From NCBI RefSeq assembly GCF_034702125.1, contig NC_085880.1:18527028-18591027 (forward strand): a DNA stretch of 64,000 bases, read 5' to 3'. Origin of the DNA: Engraulis encrasicolus (taxonomy: Eukaryota > Chordata > Actinopteri > Clupeiformes > Engraulidae). Under the pieces are notes generated by a model, which worked only from the letters and a program-made list of their open reading frames with translations, had not been told where the DNA came from and made no database searches. Each line of letters starts with the position of its first letter. The stretch's first letter is position 1. A program made the translations under genes and the position numbers. Of the stretch, positions 35,341 through 49,449 are shown one piece after another.

Positions 35341-35660
35341 CATGGGCAGTCATGGGTAAGCATGGGCAAGCGGTTAGGGCATCAGACTTGTATCCCAAAG
35401 GTTGCCGGTTCGACTCCCGACCCGCCAGGTTGGTGGCGGGAGTAATTAACCAGTGCTCTCCCCCATCCTCCTCCATGACTGAGGTACCCTGAGCATGGTA
35501 CCGTCCCACCACACTGCTCCCTTGGGGCGCCATTGGGGGCTACCCCCTTGCACAGGAGAGGCATAAATGCAATGTGCAGTGTGTGCAGTGAACACTTGTG
35601 TGCTGTGTAGTGCTGTGTCGCAATGACAATGGTAGTTGGAGTTTCCCAATTGGGTTTCAC
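35341..35660 (+). mobile_element. tRNA-derived SINE, near full length
   Basis: A-box region gggcaagcggttagggc, B box ggttcgactcc, body ctgaggtaccctgagcatgg and tgggagtttcccaa-type 3' end. Same family as 11,683-12,000. A family C MITE begins right at its 3' end. Confidence 0.85.
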
Positions 35661-35979
35661 GATTCGGTTTGTATCACGATTTTTGACCTACGGTTCCATA
35701 CACCCCACGATTTTTGAAATCTATGAAAACTATGATAGTTTATAGGTAAAATAGGTTACAAGAGGCTATTAATAATATTACAAGTTTAAAAATAATATTG
35801 ATAATGATTTGAAGCACTATCATGTGCTTACCATGTGGTATCCTGTGGTTGTTTTCTAGACTGAAAGGTAACAAAACTTTGAAAGGGTGTGTCACGATAC
35901 TGCCTCCTTGTATCACGAAACAGTATCGTGACTCTGTGTATCGCAATTTCTCAGTTCGATACAATATCGTTACAGCCCT
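35661..35979. mobile_element. hAT-type MITE family C, copy 3
   Basis: Reverse-oriented copy with cggtttgtatcacgattttt, ccacgatttttgaaat and cgatacaatatcgttacagc. One end is truncated against the SINE. Confidence 0.7.
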
Positions 35980-36500
35980 GTTTTCTACCACTATGCACAC
36001 ACTCATCTCATCCAACTCCCACGGGAAACAGAGAAATAGATGACTAAAACACCCAGATCAGGCCCTAAATCACACCCAGGCCAAATGTTGTCCAGATCCA
36101 CAGAGGATCGCAGCCAGAAGTGTGATAGCCTACATTCCTCCCGGAGTTATGCTGTTCAGGCTGTTAGGAATGTGCAAAATGCAATTCCTTCACTGCATAC
36201 CTCTTGGCTACATTTGTTTCATTCTTCAACTGAAATGATGTTGCACAGGCAAATAAAAATGCAGCCATCGGATGGTGCTAACACTTTTTAACACTTTCAT
36301 CCATGTCGGTAAACATGAGAGTATTATGGTGTGGATGTAGGGGGAAAGCACCACCCCCAAAATTCTCTTGGAAATTATTTACAGTCACGCCACTATACCC
36401 TGAGTCATTTCGGATTTGAGTGTCTGAGAATAGACTTTTACAACAAACAGACAGACTTTACAACGGTCAGTGAAATTCAAATGCAGTACAGGAGGACTAA

Positions 36501-36944
36501 GGGACTGTTGGTTATTTATTTTCGGGGTCACCGGAAGAAAATAGGGGAGGGTCATGTCATTTTTTTCATTGCTGCAGGAAGGGTCATCAAAGTTTTTTAA
36601 GCCCGCTAGGGGAGGGTCATCTAAAATGTTTGGCCCATTTATTAGAAAAAGCATTCCCAAGTAGCCTACCTTGCTTGTATGCATTTCGATATAACATAGC
36701 TTCAGAAACGCCTTCCCCTTTCGCTAAGAAGCAGCAGCGTTGGTCAATCAACGTTTATCAAAAAATAAGGTAGGACTAGAATAAGGCTATTTACTGCTTC
36801 TCTGTAAGGGAGGGTCATGCATTTTTTGACGGTGTCGTGGGGAGGGTCATCAAAGTATTGATACTCACTAGGGGAGGGTCATGCAAAATTTGATCAATGG
36901 TGGACATCTTCCGACGACCCCAAAAATAAATAACGAACAGTCTC
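36501..36944. mobile_element. Harbinger-like MITE with TAA target duplication
   Basis: Left end gggactgttggttatttatt and right end ataaataacgaacagtctc are inverted. TAA precedes (36,498-36,500) and follows (36,945-36,947). Inside, ggggagggtcat recurs in two clusters in the same orientation. A 3-bp TWA duplication is typical of PIF/Harbinger; the superfamily is inferred from that only. Confidence 0.75.
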
Positions 36945-37295
36945 TAATGATTCTCAAAATGTGGTCTGTACACGGTGGTCCAGAGATGACATATCAAGTG
37001 GGGTATACGGGCAGTTGTGTTTTCATGTTTCTTAGCAATGTGATGGACAATGTTTATAAATGATTATAATGTGTATTATCGGTATCTTCAGAGTCATTCC
37101 CTAATTACAGACGCCAATTAATTAATTAGTTAATTCATTTTGCAGACATCCATCAGACGCCCCTTCATTGATTGACTGATTGATTAATTCATTCATTCTT
37201 CTTCTACCAGTCAAACTGAATTTTCACCAGCATTGGGACCGGTTGGCAGGTGTAAATTTAGAGCCCTTTCAGGTTCTAAGAAATATGTAGTGTAC

Positions 37296-37465
37296 CTTGG
37301 CTGGGAGTCTGGTTTCCGGGCCGGTCCTGGCCGGGTGCCGGGCCTGTGTCTCGCTCCGCAAGGCCTGGTTTGGGTTCTGGTTCTGGTTCTGGTTCTGGTT
37401 GCAGTCCTGGTTCTCCCGGCGCTGAGACAGCTTCCTCTTCCTGGGCCGGCCTTTCAGGTTGGGGG
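37296..37465 (-). CDS. arid5b: arid5b-like exon with AT-hook-like motif
   Basis: A 170-bp exon (acceptor cctctgtag, donor gtacac). With the preceding G it reads APNLKGRPRKRKLSQRRENQ, then an Asn-Gln repeat (QNQNQNQNPNQ), and ends TRLPAK in phase 0. PNLKGRPRKKK is the equivalent ARID5B sequence in my memory. GRPRKRK is an AT-hook-like basic patch, possibly also a nuclear signal. The Asn-Gln stretch comes from an (AACCAG)n hexanucleotide expansion (about 37,375-37,402), so length polymorphism is likely. Confidence 0.92.
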
Positions 37466-37661
37466 CTACAGAGGTACCAGAGGCACAGACAGGGAAGAGA
37501 GGAAGAGGAAAAGCACACAGACGGGAGATAAGTTTATTTAAGATGACATAAATACTGTAACTGATAGTGTATCAGCCAGGTTGAGGGGATTGGGGGGGGG
37601 GTACAAACTGTTTGTAGGACATGGAAGGTATTAGAGAAAGAGAATGGAGGAGTACTGGAGA

Positions 37662-37773
<112 letters not shown>

Positions 37774-38059
37774 CAGACAGACATAAAGAGTTGGGTATGA
37801 TAGAGGTGGAAGAGAGCAGGCAAGATTCAGCACAAAGACACAAGTTAAACAAGGCATACCAAAGATGACATCATACATTATGTAACTGATAGCATATCCA
37901 ACAACTCCAAAGTCTATAAAGTGGAGTTCAGTAGATCAGTGAACCCGATACAGTCTTACATGACTTCATTTACGCAGAAACACCACCTCCCTTACATACT
38001 GTACATGTACTACTGTCACACACGCACGCATGCACGTACGCACGCAAGCACACACACAC

Positions 38060-39052
<993 letters not shown>

Positions 39053-39278
39053 ACACAGAGACAGATAGGTACAGCCCCTGTACCGCACAGTGCAGTGCAG
39101 TATATATGCCCTTATCTGCAGAAAACCAGGTCACTATGGTGTCATAAAACAGGCGACAATGATAGGCTCTCAAGAGCTTACTGTAGCTCATCATCTCCTT
39201 GCTGCCCTCATTCTCCCAACTCATACACAAGACACGCGTTATCACCACCCATCCTGTTACAAAGAACCCACTACACAG

Positions 39279-39872
39279 TAAGGGTCGACCGATATATCGG
39301 CCGGCCGATATATCGGGCCGATATTAGCGTTGTTCAGGTGTATCGGCATCGGCCGATACACATGGCCGATACGGCCGATACGCACCCAGCGTCATTTACA
39401 AGAGTCTTTCATGCAGATTATGCACAATTTTGTTTATTTATTATTATTATTTTTTTTACACAACTAAAGACTATTAAGAGTCTGTCATGCACATTTTTGT
39501 TTATTTATTGTTATTACTATTATTTTACATTTTTTTGTTACTTGTTCTTAACGTCAGTTCAGTCACTTGAAATATTTATTATTTTATGTTATTCAGGTTT
39601 TATAAAAGCACCAAGACACTTTATTTTTGTATTACTTGGTTGTTCATTGTTCATTGTTTTTTACTTAAAGTTCTACCTCAATTTGATTATGTTAAATAAA
39701 TGGCTATTTATTTTTAACTTGAGACCTGGAATATTTGTCATTTTTTAAACTTTTTTTTTAACCCATATCGGTATCGGAAATCGGGTATCGGAAATCGGGT
39801 ATCGGCCATGGGCCATGGGGAAAAAATCGGTATCGCTTCGGCCATCAAAAAACCCGTATCGGTCGACCCCTA
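39279..39872. mobile_element. hAT-type non-autonomous element with exact TSD
   Basis: Ends taagggtcgaccgatatatc and cgtatcggtcgacccct(a) are inverted. It is flanked by an exact 8-bp duplication, ctacacag, at 39,271-39,278 and 39,873-39,880. The middle is T-rich with no transposase. Repeated cggccgata and gggtatcgg units sit near the ends. 594 bp. Confidence 0.9.
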
Positions 39873-40493
39873 CTACACAGAGAACCCATTTAGATTACGG
39901 ATAAGAGGGGAACACAAGACACATAAGACAGAAGGACCAGCAGGTTATTCAGCAACAAAGAAAAGATCAAGTCACAGCTTGTGTGTTGAGATTGCTCTGT
40001 TCACATGTCCAAAATCTCTACTGGGCTTCCAAGAACCATCAGGTTTTAGTGATTTGATTTGTAGTGTTTTATTTTGCTTGATGTTTTAATCTAATTCTAT
40101 TATGAGTGGGAATTACGACAACCATTCAAATGTCCAACCCACCCCCTCCCGCCCCACACACACACACACCTGTATGAAGCATGAACTCATTACTGCAACT
40201 GCTAACCATATTAAATGAACAAATTACATAACAATTCTTCATGTTACCTAAAATAGTTACTAATACAACAAAACATTTGTTTTTACAGGGTGCTACAGTG
40301 AGTGCCAAGTTGTTTTCTTTGTCAAAAGATTTCTTTTCTTTTCATTGTCTAACAGTAAGACAGCCCAGAGATCTGTAGACTAAACTATGGTCAACATTGT
40401 TTAAGGCATTGCACAACTGTTGCTAGTTTGACAGTTTTGAGGCAAAGCAGATGTCTGCAATGGCACACAGTCACATACAGTACATACATAAGG

Positions 40494-40832
<339 letters not shown>

Positions 40833-40833
<1 letters not shown>

Positions 40834-42545
40834 AAGCAGGTCAAATAGTGGCAGATCCACCGCCAGATAATCACTTCACATCACCCTGGTGACAATAGAA
40901 TATAATAGCAGACATCATTAATAAATTAATACATTAACACGGGTGTGTCGTTATGTGAAATGTCAACCCTAACGAGCAGCTCTGGGAACACCACAAACCA
41001 ATGTCATAGATGAAAATAAAAAACATGCTATAATATTTTATCGCCTTGTATTTTTGTAACGAATAGTGTGGAATGACATCTGACACTCATCTGACACCCA
41101 TATGTATACAGAATAGTATGAGAACAATGAACAAAAACACAGTTAAGCGTCACTGAAACATTATTTGAGAAAATCTGCCAGATTCTGTCAATTTGCACCG
41201 CTGATACAAAACAAAAAATCTGATTTCAGGAGAAAAAATAATAACACTAGCTTAATGTCAATATGGCCTCTAGGCAGTGCAAGACCTTTCAAGGAGCCAG
41301 CTTCTGAGACCGTGTTTGTGATCTTTTCTCTAAAAAACTAATTTATTTCGCTGAAGGGGCTGAGATTTACTGTGGCCCGTTCGCCTCCCATCCCCAGCGA
41401 TTCCATTCAAATAGAAACGGCACAGTCTGCACACAGAGACGATCTTCAGTGCCTTATAACAATTATTAACCTGGGATATCCTGTTCTTTTGGTTGAGCTC
41501 TTTATTAGAAAACCAATAGAAGAAGAAGAGAAGAAATGAAGGGCGGATGATGGAGGAAAATAAAAGTAGGACAGGAGGAGTCTCATAGGTAGCAGGCAGT
41601 GGAGTGGAAACATTAGCCTTGGGATGTTTAGAAAAGGTATGCTCTGAAAACAACCCACCCTACTCCATCACCACCCACTTATTAAAAACCAAACAGCCAT
41701 ACAGTACGTGCGTACCAACGGGGCCCCTGCATCCAAGGAGCTATCAACAGGGGGATGGAAAGGACACATTTATATTTAATGATACATGTGCACGTAAACT
41801 GTTTTGTTCGCAACCATCATGAAAGGAGTGCCTGTGGGCTATTTCAAAGACTTAAAAGAGCAAAGTGGTTGGCCTGACTGCATTATATATGGAAACTATA
41901 GCTTAGAGTTATGAGATTTTAAAACACAGTAATCCCTCACTATAGTTAGTACATTACACTACTCTTGTAGTGTAGTCCCACAACATTGCAGATTTATTTA
42001 AAATGAACGCTGTTCCACTATACAGGTATACATAAAGAAAGAGTCAGAGTGATATACTTGGTTTATGCGCAGCATTCTGAAATTCCACTTCTGAAATAGA
42101 AGAGGATCACTGGAATATGTATATCAAACTTGATGAAAACTGTCTTGGGCTTTAACAGCATCAGTAAAACAATGACCTGCATTTGTATACCAGAACCGAT
42201 ATTTATTGCTAAAACAAGTATAACTGTGATTCTAACTGAAATACCGTAGTGTAGTCCTAGTAGTGTAGACATCCTTACAATAAACCAAACATAGGGGTAA
42301 CATTTGTTTTACAATCCTAAAGTGATGGTCAAAAAAATCAATGGTTTTCTGTTGCTCTATTTGATTTAGAGACAAAATGTATAATATGTAGAAAAAAAAA
42401 TGTATGACCATAAATATTAAATTATAAGATTAATATTAGATTAGACAAGAAAAATGCATTACATCTGGACAATGTGGTCTACAAGGTATGTGTGCAATAT
42501 ACTTGCTTATAGTACTTATAAATCAATATGGGTGACTGAATGGGA
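40833..42545. other. Intronic stretch without recognised features
   Basis: AT-rich intron sequence of the 23-kb arid5b intron. No exon or complete element seen. Frames near 41,330-41,822 have no known motif. Confidence 0.45.
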
Positions 42546-42548
42546 TTG

Positions 42549-42650
42549 TGTGTATGTGTGTGTGTGTGTGTGTGCGTGCGTGTGTGCGTGCGTGCGTGCG
42601 TGTGTGTGTGCGTGCGTGCATGCGCATGTCCGTGCGCATGTCCGTGCGTA
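42549..42650. repeat. (TG)n/(CGTG)n repeat
   Basis: Imperfect TG, TGCG and catg units. Confidence 0.9.
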
Positions 42651-42851
42651 CCCATGTCTGCACGCATAAAAGCCAAGCCAGCAAACACAGACGGTCTCTG
42701 TGTAGGAGACTGCCCAAGGTGTGGAGGGGAACTGTGAACGGCTGGTATTACTGTTGGTGTGACAGCGGAAAGAAAAACAGCAGTTACGCTGCACAGCTGA
42801 CCCCCTGTCATACAGCCCTGTCCAGCAGGCCACAGACACTCACCAGCACCA

Positions 42852-43022
42852 CTGTTGCCAGATGGAAAATGCTCCATTATCGTACCAAAACCTCAAAATG
42901 ATCGTCTTTTGGGGCTTTTTGGGAGGAAATTATCGTACAAGACCCAAATTGTTGTTTCGAGGCATCTAAAATGGACAAAATTATGGTACAAATACGATAA
43001 TTATCGTACATCTGGCAACACT
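42852..43022. mobile_element. Small inverted-repeat element
   Basis: tgttgccagatg and catctggcaaca are perfect 12-bp inverted ends about 170 bp apart. Inside, ttatcgtacca and gataattatcgtac recur. Confidence 0.65.
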
Positions 43023-43548
43023 CCACAGCACACACAGAGGAGTTTGTAGAAAACCAATATGCTCACTTAAAGCAGTAATTGTCCACCAATGACCTTAGTT
43101 TCTCTGTCTCTGTCAGTCTGTCTGTCCCTCTGACCAGGTGAATACACCGGTGGCGACAATATCAAGTGACAGATAATCGCTGGACTGTGTAGCAAGAGCT
43201 ATGCGAGCAATAGAAGCGACAGAGTATGTCCGTCAAAAGCAGAATGCAAGCATTCCAACATTCCCATTGGCTGTGGCGGCGGTCGCCGAACCGCATCACA
43301 GCTCATTTGCATAATGTTCACTCAAGTCCAACTACAAACTGTGGCCCAAGTCGCTCGAATCGTTTTTGTCTCTTCTCTCGCCCACGACTCAATACGAGGT
43401 CAATTACTTCCGTCGCTGGAATCGCTCATGTCGCACTTGGTCTACTCATGCCTTAATAGTGTGCTTCCAGCATAGTTCTACCCCGAAAACAGAGAAAGGC
43501 GGTAAATACTGTACATAGATGCAACACCTGAAAACACACACAAATGGA

Positions 43549-43553
<5 letters not shown>

Positions 43554-43596
<43 letters not shown>
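43554..43596. repeat. (CT)n tract at the LINE 5' junction
   Basis: About 21 CT units ending exactly where LINE coding sequence (aggtggaattgg) begins. Confidence 0.95.
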
Positions 43597-43597
<1 letters not shown>

Positions 43598-45185
43598 GGT
43601 GGAATTGGCTGTTATCTGAGCTGTCCTACAGAGGTAGAGTTCTGGTCACGAATAACCTGGCCGCCTCCATGCTCTGGCATAGGTTCAGTGTCCTTGATCC
43701 ACCTGAGAGTTTGGTGAGGGAGCTCCAACGCAGGATGAACAATTTCTTCTGGTCTGGCCAGCACTGGGTCCCAGCACCAGTGTTGTATCTGCCACTAGGA
43801 GAGGGGGGGCAGGGCTTGGTGGACATTCAAAACCGTGTGCGTGGTTTCAGGCTGCATGCGGCGCAGAGACTGCTCTACGAGAAGGCTTTGGTGTGGGGGC
43901 CAGTTGCTCTCTCGCTCTTGAGGGAGTCTACACCGATGGGCTATGACCGGCAGTTGTTCCTGCTCAGTGGGCATGAGGAGTGCTGCGGTGGGCTTCCTCC
44001 AGTCTACCGCACAATGATGAAAGCGTGGATGTCGACATTCAAGGTGCAGAGGACTAATTGTGCTGTGAAGGACTGGGTTTTGGGGGAGCCTTTGTTCTTT
44101 AACCCTTGGTTGAGGAGCAGGTTCTTCGCATCCGCCAGTGTCCGAAGCACTTTTGCTGCTGCTGGATGTACGGTTCTAGCTCACTTGAGAGATGGGGGTG
44201 AGTGGAAAACGGCCAATCAGCTACAGAGGATGACTGGACTGCATTCGCTGAGGGTCCTAGAGGGGATCCTGGCAGAGGTCCAGAGAGCGCTGCCGGGTGC
44301 CTGGAGGCAGGTGCTACAGACTTGCGGGCTGGGTCCAGACTGGAGGATCACATACAGCTTCCCTATGTTGGAGGTGTCTGCTGCATTGATGGAGTCTCCA
44401 CAAGACCAGGGGGAGGGTCTTGTGTGTTTGGAGATGCATGGACAGAGAGACTTTGTAAGCCTCAGTAAGAAGGAGTTGTACTCGCTGTGCGTTAAGGTGG
44501 GCCATCAGAGGGTGCTGGAGCGTGTTGGGGCATGGAGGTGGTCAGAAGTGTTTGGGCCGGGGTTCCCCTCTAGGGGTTGCTGGAGGTCCCTGTACAAGCC
44601 TCCCATTGAGAAGCGTACTGCTGATCTGCAGTGGAGACTTGTTCATGGGGCGATCGCTACAAACAGACACGTGGCATACCTGGACCCAGCAGTGGGGAGG
44701 GGTTGTCTATTCTGTGGGGAGGAAGAGTCTTTAACTCATTTGTTTTTGCATTGTAAAAGGTTGGAGGGTCTTTTTCACTGGTTCAGGGAGGCTTTGGGAG
44801 GGTTTGGGGAGGGTTTCTCAGAGTCCCTTTTTATTAGTGGCCCTAAATACAGTGTCAAATTCAAGAGGGAGGTTTGTCTGGTTAATTTCCTACTAGGGGT
44901 GGCAAAGTTGGCTATTTGGCTGACCCGCAAAAAGAAAATGCTGAATCTTGACTCGGTAGACCCCTTGGAGAGTTTTCTGGGACTGGTCAAAAGTCGTATT
45001 AAGGTGGAGTTCATGTACTACTATTTGGTCAATGATGTGGGGACTTTTTCAAGCATTTGGTGTGTGTGGGGTTTGTTGTGTCGGGTTGGGGAGAGTGGGG
45101 AGCTGGTTATGAGGATATAAGGGGGTTGTAATGGATGTACTGTGAGAATGTACTATGAGTAAGCGGTGTTAAAATAAAGGCATTT

Positions 45186-45190
<5 letters not shown>
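43597..45190 (+). mobile_element. 5'-truncated Tx1-type LINE inserted in a TC microsatellite
   Basis: An open frame of about 508 codons (43,597-45,120, TAA-terminated as ATA-TAA) encodes the part of a non-LTR retrotransposon ORF2 after the catalytic reverse transcriptase core. It has LLSELSYRGRVLVTNNLAA, MNNFFWSGQHWVPAPVLYLP, GEGGQGLVDIQ and a C-terminal zinc-knuckle-like CLFCGEEESLTHLFLHC (C-x2-C-x7-H-x4-C; 44,704-44,754). This matches the L1/Tx1 group in fish. The 3' UTR is only about 70 bp, with aataaagg. CT repeats lie at both ends, fitting Tx1 families that integrate in TC microsatellites. The endonuclease and most RT motifs are absent. The unbroken frame suggests recent insertion. Confidence 0.85.
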
Positions 45191-45275
<85 letters not shown>

Positions 45276-45302
45276 CTCTCTCTCTCTCCCTCTCTCTCTG
45301 TG
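45191..45302. repeat. (TC)n tract at the LINE 3' junction
   Basis: About 40 TC units follow the LINE 3' end directly, then imperfect units with gtgtc. Confidence 0.95.
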
Positions 45303-45649
45303 TGCCAGGCTTGACAAAGAGGTGCTGAGTTATATAAAGCATGCGGATGACAAATCAGTCTTGTGTTGCCGTCTCCTGAGCCAGGCTGGCGGGCGGTTAA
45401 CACAGAGAAACCAAAACACTGACTGACACACTACTGTAGCTAGAGAGGAGCCAGCCAGGCCAATATGGAACCAGCCTGCCAGGCTCAAGCTGTGCATCAT
45501 GACATCACACACACCACTAAGCACTGTTTAGTGTGGATCAAACCAACCACAACAAAAGCCCAAAACAAGTTTGCGTTGATGACACACATACTGTACAGTG
45601 TACAGACAAACACACACTCATTTGCACGTTTGTAGAAGCAATCAATCAC

Positions 45650-45828
<179 letters not shown>

Positions 45829-46202
45829 ACAATGTCATTAAGGTGAAGGAGACACACACCAAAACACAGCACCCTGACACACAGGTGCAGAAAAACGCAC
45901 GCACGCACACACACACTCACACACACACGTCTTTGAGGAGGCTGCGTTTGGATCGCTTCCGAGGATGGGCCCAGCTGCTGTTTCCTGAATTCAAAGGTTA
46001 CCACAGCAGGGCTGTCTAAACTGAATTATGGCTGGCGGGCTCACAACCCAACCACTCACACCACTTGTCCTGACAACAAACAAATTACTGCAGCAAAATA
46101 TTTTTATTTTTAGCATTTATCTATGTCTTTTACACTTGGCCTATTTGATATTCCAGTTGACTGGGTTACATACGTATTAATGAAAGGAATGTCAGGTTAA
46201 GT

Positions 46203-47912
46203 CAGTGTTTCTGAAACTTTTTCAGCAGAATTGCTTTGGCCATATTTTGTCCATTAATATCGCTACATTTTCCATTAATTTGTCCGTGCTAATATTGCTA
46301 GAAATCCACAGGACGGCAAATACAAGCGGATTCCAAAAAAGTTGGGACACTTTGTATTTTGTGAATAAAATCAAAATGCTGGCATTTTCAAAACATCTAA
46401 TATGTTAATAATGTAGAGCATTATGTACAGACAACATATCAGTTGTTAAAGTCGAGCAGAATTATTGTTTTGAGGTAATTATGTGATCATTTAAAATTTG
46501 ACCCATGCAACAAATCTCAAAAAAGTTGGGACAGAGCCAAAACATGTTGTAATAGTTGGATAATTCTAAAAATAACACAAGGAAGAATATTTGAAATGTA
46601 ACTATATTGACTGCCAACATTAATGCACAACTAAAATACCATCACAGAAAGGCTGTGGCACTCAGCAGCGAAGATTTTGAGGGACTAATTACTTATCTAT
46701 TACACAGAAAGACTGAATTATCAAAATTGCAGGCATATAAGGCCTATTTCCGTAATATAGAGTTCTGTGTAATCATTGCATGAGTTATGAGATCATGACA
46801 TACTCGTGGTCAATAAGCAAACTATGAAACTCCAACAATGACAGCTCTTGAAAAAACTGACCATAAACACAACACTTGATTAATGCACATGATGCACACA
46901 TTAAACAGTGTTGCATGCGGAAAAGCTCATTCTATGAACCTAGGAGACATGTGGAACTGTCCCCTGATTACAGGATGGAAAATATTTAATCCTTTTTGAA
47001 AATGATGGAGTCATGCACCCTCCAGGTTATATAGAAAATGAATACTTCAGCTTGATTTAGTGGTCAGTCTGAAAGACAGCATATACGATGGTAAGGGGGT
47101 GCAGAGGTGACTTGGTTAGGGTCTTCTTACTCATGTAGAGCATTAAAATGAATGTTGAATGATACATACAGACTTTAAACAGCAAACATGGCTACCAAGG
47201 CATTATATTTTGGAGCACCGCCTTTAGATATTGTCCCCTAATGGTGGCAAATTTAAATCTCTACTATGTTCCAATAGTGTGGTTCCATCATAAGAGTAAA
47301 CGGGTCACAAAATTGTTTTCTTGCAGTCAGGATATGCCCATATTAAGCATAACAAAAAGGTAAACAAGTTGAAGAACACACGTATCAGTTGAGCTGCTGA
47401 AATCATGTCTCGCACATCAAAATATCTAATTTTTGAATAAAATGATGCCATCAGTCAAAGTATTTAACTGTTCAGTCTCATCCCTTGTGTTGTGTTTAGT
47501 CTTATCTAATATAAAATGCATTTTATTGGCCCTGTCCCAACTTTTTTGGGATTTGTTGCAAGGGTGAAATTTTAAATGATCACATAATTCCTCAAAACAA
47601 TAATTCTGCTTCACTTTAACAACTGATTTGTTGTCTGTAAATACTGTTCTACCTTGTTAACATATTGAATGTTTTAAAAATGCCAGCGTTTTGATTTTAT
47701 TCACAAAATACAAAGTGTCCCAACTTTTTTGGAATCCGCTTTGTACATATATTAGCCATACAAGTGAATGCTGTTGCTAACCAAATTATGGAATTAAGTT
47801 AGCTTTGGACTTTCCATTTTTATTCAATGCCCCTTTTGTCCATGACATCCAGGGCAGTACCTCCGCGACCCCCCCCCCCTGGGGTCCTGACCCCCAGTTT
47901 GGGAACCACTGG
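46203..47912 (-). mobile_element. hAT-like element split by a Tc1/mariner insert
   Basis: Outer ends cagtgtttctgaaacttttt and ccagtttgggaaccactg are inverted. The left interior (46,250-46,320) is the reverse complement of the element at 26,456. The block 46,323-47,743 is a separate insertion. The expected 8-bp target duplication is not clear. Confidence 0.6.
46323..47743. mobile_element. Tc1/mariner-type element, decayed, long inverted repeats
   Basis: A 1,421-bp element flanked by TA on each side (46,321-46,322; 47,744-47,745). Inverted terminal repeats of about 210 bp begin caagcggattccaaaaaagt, and the motif aaaagttgggacas recurs at the outer and inner edges of each repeat. A central patch (about 47,090-47,200: ggtaagggggtgcag, gatacatacagactttaaac) resembles the transposase region of the fish ISRm11-like Tc1/mariner group, but is riddled with stops. 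It is a dead copy. Confidence 0.8.
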
Positions 47913-47986
47913 CAGGATAGTCTCCTATTACATGCCCTTGTCTCTTTAGAAGACTCAGCTGCATTTCATTAGGAGGTGGAATGTTG

Positions 47987-48296
<310 letters not shown>

Positions 48297-48488
48297 GGGT
48301 ACAAAAAAATTCCGCTCATGTCTCTGGAAATCTGATTTGCCGGTCGCAATTACGGAGAACTCACCTCACTTCCGCGCTATCGCACATCTGGAACAGGCGT
48401 GATTAAGGGGGGCCCGTGGAGGCACGACAGATGACACACGCTACAGCACCGGTGCTCATATACTAGTGCAGTGCCAATTCAACACATT

Positions 48489-48855
48489 TTAAAGATATAC
48501 TGCGCAAGATTTGTTGTTGTTTATCTCCAGAATTCATGCTGCCCATTCACTAATGTTACCTTTTTCATGAATACTTACCACCACCATCAAATTCTAAGCA
48601 TTCATTATGACTGGAAAAATTGCACTTTTCATACATGAAAAGGTGGATCTTCTCCATGGTCCGCCATTTTGAATTTCCAGAAATAGAAATTTTTAGCTGC
48701 AAAAATCACTGTACTTGGGCCATACTAGAAAATATTAGTTTATTACTTAGTAAACTTTCACAAAAAGATCAAATTTGGCAATAGGCCACCCAGTTTCAAT
48801 GAGTAGCATAGTTGCAGAACCTTTTTTGACCATTTTCTGCACAGTGTATCTTTAA
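48489..48855. mobile_element. TTAA-flanked MITE family B, copy 2
   Basis: ttaaagatatactgcg and gcacagtgtatctttaa are inverted ends. The body (aaaaattgcacttttcatac; ggtccgccattttgaa) is the inverted form of the copy at 31,775. A 70-bp fragment of the same family lies at 58,083-58,155. Confidence 0.8.
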
Positions 48856-48928
48856 AGTGCAACACACATCATCCCTCAGCTTGCAGGTGCATCACAGTGG
48901 GACAAACATTACTGTAGTGTAAAGGAGA

Positions 48929-49050
48929 GGCTGGAGCACACTGCAGCTCAGTTTTCAAGGTTTTATTATGTAGTACAAACACCTGACTTGGGTGTTTGCA
49001 CATAATAGAGTCTTAAAAACTAAGCTGCAATGTGCTCCAGCCTCTCCTTT
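48929..49050. repeat. Hairpin repeat
   Basis: aaaggagaggctggagcaca and tgtgctccagcctctccttt flank further inverted pieces (gcagctcagtttt/aaaactaagctgc; acaaacacc/gggtgtttg) around a 6-nt loop. Confidence 0.75.
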
Positions 49051-49449
49051 CCATCAACATATTTTATTTTTTTAGTGCTTTTATCCCTTCATTTGATAGG
49101 ACAGTGTGAGATGATGACAGGAAGCGAGTGGTAAAGATATATGAGGGAGGATCGGGAAACGATCCCTCTTAGTACACCCCTCCCTCTGTTATTCTTCTGC
49201 TAATCTGGTGCTTTAATTGATTTGCTGTGATGGAGAGATGTCGTCCAGCTCTGGAGGCCTAGTGTGCTTATATACTGCTTATATCATCCCAGAAATGGAA
49301 GAACAAGCAAGCCGCCTTTTGGCTCTGGCAGACTTTGCTCTCTATACAAGGACTGTCAGCTATTTATCAACATCCTCCATCACAGAGAGACGGCACAAAA
49401 TATAAAAAGGGATCCCAAGAGAGAGAGGCTCTGTCACCATGGTAACACA

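Noticed and set aside
39095..39748. 217-codon + strand frame
   Set aside because: It crosses the border of a hAT-type MITE and is Tyr/Phe-rich because the element is T-rich. Not a gene.
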